DNA from: Acidobacteriota bacterium
GTDB lineage: Bacteria; Acidobacteriota; Terriglobia; Terriglobales; Acidobacteriaceae
Assembly: GCA_021781075.1 (NCBI GenBank)
Contig: JAJXXN010000190.1
Location: 1-9,116, forward strand
Length of the DNA stretch: 9,116 bases
Reading direction: 5' to 3'
Under the pieces are notes generated by a model. The model searched no databases. It saw only the letters and a list, made by a program, of their open reading frames with translations, and was not told where the DNA came from. Position 1 is the first letter of the stretch; the number at the start of each line of letters is the position of its first letter. A program made the translations under genes and the position numbers. Shown here one piece after another: positions 5,540-9,116 of this stretch.

Positions 5540-6877
5540 TCACCCTTGCAGCACCGCCTCAATCGACTCTATGTCCACCATCCCGCCGCAACCAAAAAGC
5601 GCCGGCAAAATCTTTTCCGGCTTGTGCCTCCTGCGCAACTCCGCAACCCGCTCCGTGCCCGTGCGGTAGGCCGGCAAATACATCCGCCCCAGCAGTGGAT
5701 GCCTTCCCCACGCCCCGGAGAGCTTGTCCGCGCGCTCCTCGGTCACCAGGAAATCACTGCGCAACGCCCGCGCAACCTCGCCCTGCTCGCGCTTCTCGCC
5801 CCAGGTCAGATAAGACGATTGGTTTTTCGCATCGTCCTGCAGCAGGGCCAGCAGCACGCCCACCTGCAAATCCTCGTCCGGCAAATCCTCCACTTCCTTC
5901 ACGCCGTAGGCCATCAGGATGGCATTGTTCGCAATCCCCTCGAACAGCGTCGCCGCCCGCGTGTTCATCGTCAGTACCGTGGCTTCAAACCCCGCCAACC
6001 CACGCACATGCAAATTCTGCAGGTATGCAAAGGTCGTCACATGCCCCGGCACAACCTCGTGGCTCACCAGTTGCTCAAACTCCGGGTAAGTAATCTTGAG
6101 CGATGCGTTGATCTCATAGCTTGCCTCGTACTGCGGCGAGCCGTCGGCATTGCGCGCCCGGCCAATGTAATTCATCGAGCCGGAAAACCACGCATCCTTG
6201 ATGGGCAAAAATTGGATGTTCGCCCGCGGCACACCGGCCAGTTCACGCGGCAAATACGGGACCACATTCCTCGCGCTCAACTGGTCAAAGTGCGCAATCG
6301 CAGCCTGCCCCAGCGCCTGCACGCTTGCCATCGGGATCAGCCGCTCTGCGCGCCACGCATCCACCGCGCCCAGCAAGCCCTCACCGGCGGGCTTGTATCC
6401 CGCCTTGGCAAGCAACTCCCGCACACGCTCGCGCTTCAGCCCGGGTTGTGATGGCTCCGGCGCGCGCCCCGTCGATGCAATCACCGATTGCTCGTACGGC
6501 AGCGCCGGCCCCGCGCCAATCACCTCCATCGCCAGCGCCCACATCGCATCAAGGCAAAGCGCCAGCCCGGCCAAATATCTCCCGCGCGTCCCCCCGAGGC
6601 CCTTCGCCTCCGAGCCCACGCCCTCAATCGCCTCGCGCACCTTGATTGCGGCGATGTATTCCTTTGCCGCCGCCCGGTTCTCCTCCTTGGCCGCAACCCC
6701 GCCCAGCTTGCGCAGTCGTTCCGCCGTGGCGTGCGTGTAGGCCTCGGGCAGCGGCTCATCGCTGAACCACGAGTCGGCGATGAATCGCCCCGTGCCCGAG
6801 GGGCACATCACGTCGCCGCCCCACAGCGTGTCAATCCCTATCACCGCGTCGGCAATCAACTTTGAAATTCGCTCCAT
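5540..6877 (-). CDS. DUF885-like cytosolic zinc metallopeptidase
   Basis: The 445-residue product carries the zinc-peptidase motif SHEVVPGH (residues 272-279, coding bases 6061-6041 for HEVVPGH). This matches the HExxPGH signature of DUF885 proteins. LFEGIANNA (311-319) lies about 40 residues later, where DUF885 proteins have EGWALY, and E313 is a plausible third zinc ligand. Peptidase activity is therefore inferred; the substrate is unknown. Unlike many DUF885 proteins, which are secreted and around 550-600 residues, this one starts MERISKLIADAVIGID with no signal peptide or membrane segment and is shorter. The usual HHLQ after the motif is replaced by HVTT, so it is a divergent branch. The start at 6877 lies 3 bp after the stop of the OPT transporter gene, and its ribosome binding site (GGAGAAGG) is inside the last transporter codons, indicating one operon and probable translational coupling. 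Peptides imported by the transporter are the natural candidate substrates. Confidence 0.8.
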   Translation of the reverse strand: MERISKLIADAVIGIDTLWGGDVMCPSGTGRFIADSWFSDEPLPEAYTHATAERLRKLGGVAAKEENRAAAKEYIAAIKVREAIEGVGSEAKGLGGTRGRYLAGLALCLDAMWALAMEVIGAGPALPYEQSVIASTGRAPEPSQPGLKRERVRELLAKAGYKPAGEGLLGAVDAWRAERLIPMASVQALGQAAIAHFDQLSARNVVPYLPRELAGVPRANIQFLPIKDAWFSGSMNYIGRARNADGSPQYEASYEINASLKITYPEFEQLVSHEVVPGHVTTFAYLQNLHVRGLAGFEATVLTMNTRAATLFEGIANNAILMAYGVKEVEDLPDEDLQVGVLLALLQDDAKNQSSYLTWGEKREQGEVARALRSDFLVTEERADKLSGAWGRHPLLGRMYLPAYRTGTERVAELRRRHKPEKILPALFGCGGMVDIESIEAVLQG

Positions 6878-6880
6878 GGC

Positions 6881-8872
6881 TTACACCTTCTCCTTTTTGG
6901 CCGAGGTTGACCAGACGTAGTAACAAAGCGCCAGCATCAACACCGCCGAGACAATCTGCGCAATCGAGTCGTTCGAGTAGAACGAGGTCGTGACCAGGTC
7001 CTCGCGGTACCACTTGAACAGATGCAGCGCCGCGCCCAGCACGCCGCCCAGGGCGCCACCGGCCATCAGGCCCGACGCAATCACCACCCCGCGCTCGCGG
7101 ATCCGCGTCCCGCGCGCGCCGCCCGCCTTCTCCGAGCTGCGGTTCACCAGGTGCGATAGAAACCCGCCTGCCAGCACCGGCGTCGTCAGGCTCAGCGGCA
7201 AATACATGCCCAGCGCGAAAACCATCGACGACTTGCCCAGCATCTCCAGCACCAGCGTGACCATCGCGCCAAGCCCGAAGAGCATGTATGCCACAGGCTG
7301 CCGGCTCATGAAGCCCACCACCAGCGCCTTCATGATCGAGGCCTGCGGCGCCGCCAGCACCTGGCGCGTGTCGCCAACCGCCGACTCGCCAAACTGGTAA
7401 ACGTGCGCCAGCATCACAATCGTCAGCCCCGATACCACCGCCGCGGTGATCACCCCGATGAACTTCACCTTCTGTTGCGCCGCGGGCGTCGAGCCAATCC
7501 AGTAGCCCGCCTTCAAGTCCGTGATGAACTGCCCGGAGACACAAAGCGCCACGCACACCATGCCGGCAATCGCCATCACAAAAAACATCCCCGTCTGCGC
7601 TGTCAATCCAAAGCTCAACAGCACCACCGCCGAGATGATGATGGTCAGCATCGTCATCCCCGAGGCGGGGTTGTTGGCCGTGGTTGCAATCGCATTGGCC
7701 GCCACCGACGTGAAAAAGAACGAGAACAACAGCGTCAGCAGCAGCCCCAGCGCCACCACCGTCCACGAGACGCGCAGGTTGCCGAAGAAGATCGCAATGC
7801 CCAACGAGGCCACAATCACGCCCAGCAGCATTGAGAGCATCGGGATGTCGCGGTCCGTGCGCGCGGTCTCCGCCGGCTCACCGTGCCGGAAGGCATGCAG
7901 CGCAATCCCAAACGCCCCGGCTATGACCCGCAGTGATTTGAAGATGCCCAGGATCCCCGCCGTCGCAATCGCGCCCACGCCGATGTAGCGCACATAATCG
8001 TGCACAATCTCCCCCGCCGACATCTGCGCAATCGGCAGCAAAGCCGGGTAAACCGCAACGTTCAGGTGTTGTCCCACAAACCAGATCAGCGGGACCAGCA
8101 CCAGGTTCGCCAGCACCCCGCCCGCGCAAAAGACCAGCGACGAACGCAGCCCCATCACATAGCCGAGGCCGACAATAAAACTCACCGCATCAAACTTCAC
8201 CACCATCCGCCCGCGCTCGGCAAGCGAACGCAGCACCGGGATGAACTGAAAATCAATGTACTCCTTCCACAGGTGGAAGGTGGTGGTGAGGAAGTCATAA
8301 AGGGTTGCAATCACCGTCGCCTGGACCAGCAGCTTGGCCTGCGAGCCGCCCTTCTCGCCCGTCACCAGCACTTCCGTGATCGCCGTCGCCTCGGGGAAGG
8401 GCAATTGCCCGTGCATCTCGCACGCAAAATAACGCCGCAGCGGGATTAAAAAAAGCACGCCCAGGCATCCGCCCGCAAGGCAAATGAAAATCGTCTGCAC
8501 AGGGTTCGGGTCAAGGTGAAGTATGTAAAGCGCAGGCAGCGTGAAAATTGCGCCCGCCACCACGCTGCCCGAGGCCGCGCCGATGCCGGTGATGATTACA
8601 TTCTCCAGCAAACTCGTGCGCCGCTTGTACACCCGCGCCAGGCCAATCGCCAGGATGGAGATCGGGATCGCCGCCTCCATCCCCTGGCCCACCTTCAACC
8701 CCGAGTACGCCGATGCCACGCTGAACAAGATGCACAGCAGCACGCCCCAGAAGATGGACCGCAAGGTGAGTTCGGGCACATTCGCCCCGGGCGGAAGCAG
8801 CGGGCAATACTGCTCCCCCTTGGCCAATGGCCGGTAAGCATTTTCTGGCAGCGTCTGCGATTGGGCTTCCAT
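6881..8872 (-). CDS. OPT family oligopeptide transporter
   Basis: This is an inner-membrane secondary transporter of the OPT/YSL superfamily (bacterial TIGR00733-like group), which imports oligopeptides or metal chelates, generally with protons. The 663-residue product is strongly hydrophobic with about 14-16 membrane segments after a cytosolic tail of about 38 residues. The family's recognisable blocks are in order: AYSGLKVGQGMEAAIPISILAIG (55-77), AGAIFTLPAL (107-116), LPFPEATAITEVL (157-169), NNPASGMT (400-407), TDLKAGYWIGSTPAAQQK (451-468) and GMYLPLSLTTPVLAGG (555-570). I start it at the ATG at 8872, preceded by AAAGG at a good distance; a TTG at 8941 would add 23 polar, non-conserved residues and has no ribosome binding site. 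The stop TAA (6883-6881) is 3 bp before the peptidase gene. Substrate specificity cannot be read from sequence, but the peptidase partner favours peptides over metal chelates. Confidence 0.93.
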   Translation of the reverse strand: MEAQSQTLPENAYRPLAKGEQYCPLLPPGANVPELTLRSIFWGVLLCILFSVASAYSGLKVGQGMEAAIPISILAIGLARVYKRRTSLLENVIITGIGAASGSVVAGAIFTLPALYILHLDPNPVQTIFICLAGGCLGVLFLIPLRRYFACEMHGQLPFPEATAITEVLVTGEKGGSQAKLLVQATVIATLYDFLTTTFHLWKEYIDFQFIPVLRSLAERGRMVVKFDAVSFIVGLGYVMGLRSSLVFCAGGVLANLVLVPLIWFVGQHLNVAVYPALLPIAQMSAGEIVHDYVRYIGVGAIATAGILGIFKSLRVIAGAFGIALHAFRHGEPAETARTDRDIPMLSMLLGVIVASLGIAIFFGNLRVSWTVVALGLLLTLLFSFFFTSVAANAIATTANNPASGMTMLTIIISAVVLLSFGLTAQTGMFFVMAIAGMVCVALCVSGQFITDLKAGYWIGSTPAAQQKVKFIGVITAAVVSGLTIVMLAHVYQFGESAVGDTRQVLAAPQASIMKALVVGFMSRQPVAYMLFGLGAMVTLVLEMLGKSSMVFALGMYLPLSLTTPVLAGGFLSHLVNRSSEKAGGARGTRIRERGVVIASGLMAGGALGGVLGAALHLFKWYREDLVTTSFYSNDSIAQIVSAVLMLALCYYVWSTSAKKEKV

Positions 8873-8940
8873 TCTTGCCTTTTCATCCTTTGCATTGCGC
8901 ACTGCATCAGGTTGCAGCTTTGGGTGGCGCGTAAGGGTCA

Positions 8941-8961
8941 ATTTTATTCAGCAACATTGTA
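8941..8961 (-). promoter_or_regulatory. AT-rich candidate promoter patch upstream of the OPT-peptidase operon
   Basis: Within otherwise GC-rich DNA, the minus strand has two -10-like hexamers, TACAAT (8961-8956) and TAAAAT (8946-8941), about 70-90 bp upstream of the transporter ATG. Neither has a good -35 at 16-18 bp. They mark the likeliest promoter location for the operon, with a leader of roughly 60-75 nt, but the assignment is weak. Confidence 0.3.
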
Positions 8962-9116
8962 ACCCGGTTGGCACATCGCGCATTGTTCCTGCTGCGCGCC
9001 CCGCCCATCCGCTCCCGCCCCCGATCCCTTACACTTGCAATCAGCAACCGCAGGCTGCCGCTGTCGGCAAACTGCTGGTTCCCGCGGCGCGCGCGGCAGG
9101 AAAGACGCATGCATAT
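8962..9116. other. Right-edge intergenic region, possibly the leader of an outward plus-strand gene
   Basis: No gene is supported here within the window. On the plus strand AGGA (9098-9101) is followed after 7 nt by an ATG at 9109-9111, which looks like a genuine Shine-Dalgarno/start pair for a gene leaving the window, but only two codons are visible. Upstream of it, 9039-9046 and 9073-9080 can pair (8 bp with one G-U), enclosing a smaller GCCG-CTGT-CGGC hairpin (9057-9068), so the leader RNA could be structured. A minus-strand open frame across 8907-9110 shows no recognisable protein features. Confidence 0.3.

Noticed and set aside
5546..6451. A 301-codon plus-strand open frame antisense to the peptidase gene
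   Set aside because: It is rich in Arg, Pro, His and Gln with no domain features, as expected for the complement of a GC-rich gene; the opposite strand encodes the conserved zinc-peptidase motif.
6831..7766. A 311-codon minus-strand open frame overlapping the OPT gene in another frame
   Set aside because: Its composition is Gly/Ala/Asp/Arg-heavy and low-complexity, with no membrane segments; the overlapping frame has clear OPT family blocks.
8873..8941. A TTG start giving 23 extra residues on the OPT transporter
   Set aside because: There is no ribosome binding site for the TTG, whereas the ATG at 8872 has AAAGG at a proper distance; the extra part overlaps the AT-rich promoter patch.
8907..9110. 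A 67-codon minus-strand open frame at the right edge
   Set aside because: It has no recognisable features, its 3' end overlaps the transporter leader, and its composition looks like GC-rich non-coding DNA.
1..9116. CRISPR arrays, insertion sequences, tRNA/rRNA genes, toxin-antitoxin pairs, phage or retron-like elements
   Set aside because: I found no regularly spaced repeats, terminal inverted repeats with a transposase, cloverleaf-like or rRNA-like sequence, or relevant protein motifs on either strand by reading; a computed search was not possible.

Overview
The window is GC-rich bacterial chromosome and is almost fully coding, with short intergenic gaps and compact divergent or convergent gene pairs. 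Gene content is mostly housekeeping or metabolic, and I see no transposase, integrase, CRISPR array, tRNA or rRNA. A Gram-negative cell is implied by the outer-membrane-type beta-barrel at the left edge, the exported S1/P1-type nuclease and MtgA. The protein flavours (S1/P1 nuclease with PEPDRWR and QAPEHFID, an OPT transporter with an N-terminal cytosolic tail, MtgA with HHGFDW) recall Acidobacteriota (Terriglobia), but this is an impression from memory and not a search result.

Layout from left to right: (1) 1-772, minus, the first 257 codons of an exported outer-membrane beta-barrel protein, cut by the window edge. (2) 855-2243, minus, xseA, exonuclease VII large subunit. (3) 2283-3209, plus, secreted S1/P1-nuclease/phospholipase C family zinc enzyme, divergent from xseA across only 39 bp. 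(4) 3241-3263, a perfect 10-bp hairpin between convergent genes. (5) 3335-4192, minus, 3-hydroxybutyryl-CoA dehydrogenase. (6) 4193-4336, a divergent regulatory region with recognisable promoters and a perfect 15-bp palindrome. (7) 4337-4786 and 4825-5535, plus, an SRPBCC ligand-binding protein followed by mtgA, probably one transcript. (8) 6881-8872 and 5540-6877, minus, an OPT-family oligopeptide transporter followed 3 bp later by a cytosolic DUF885-like zinc peptidase; this pair looks like a peptide uptake-and-degradation unit. (9) 8873-9116, leader of the OPT operon and possibly the start of an outward-facing plus-strand gene at 9109.

Functional reading: the OPT/peptidase operon is the clearest cooperative unit (import of peptides, then cytosolic hydrolysis). 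The S1/P1-type enzyme would work in the periplasm or outside the cell, perhaps scavenging nucleotides or phosphate. MtgA polymerises glycan strands at the membrane. XseA trims single-stranded DNA, and the acyl-CoA dehydrogenase serves fatty-acid or butyrate metabolism. I found no convincing undescribed multi-gene defence or mobile system. The best leads are the OPT-peptidase pair, the spacer palindrome upstream of the SRPBCC gene, the phospholipase-C-like zinc ligand in the S1/P1 homologue, and the shared symmetric -10 element between xseA and that gene.
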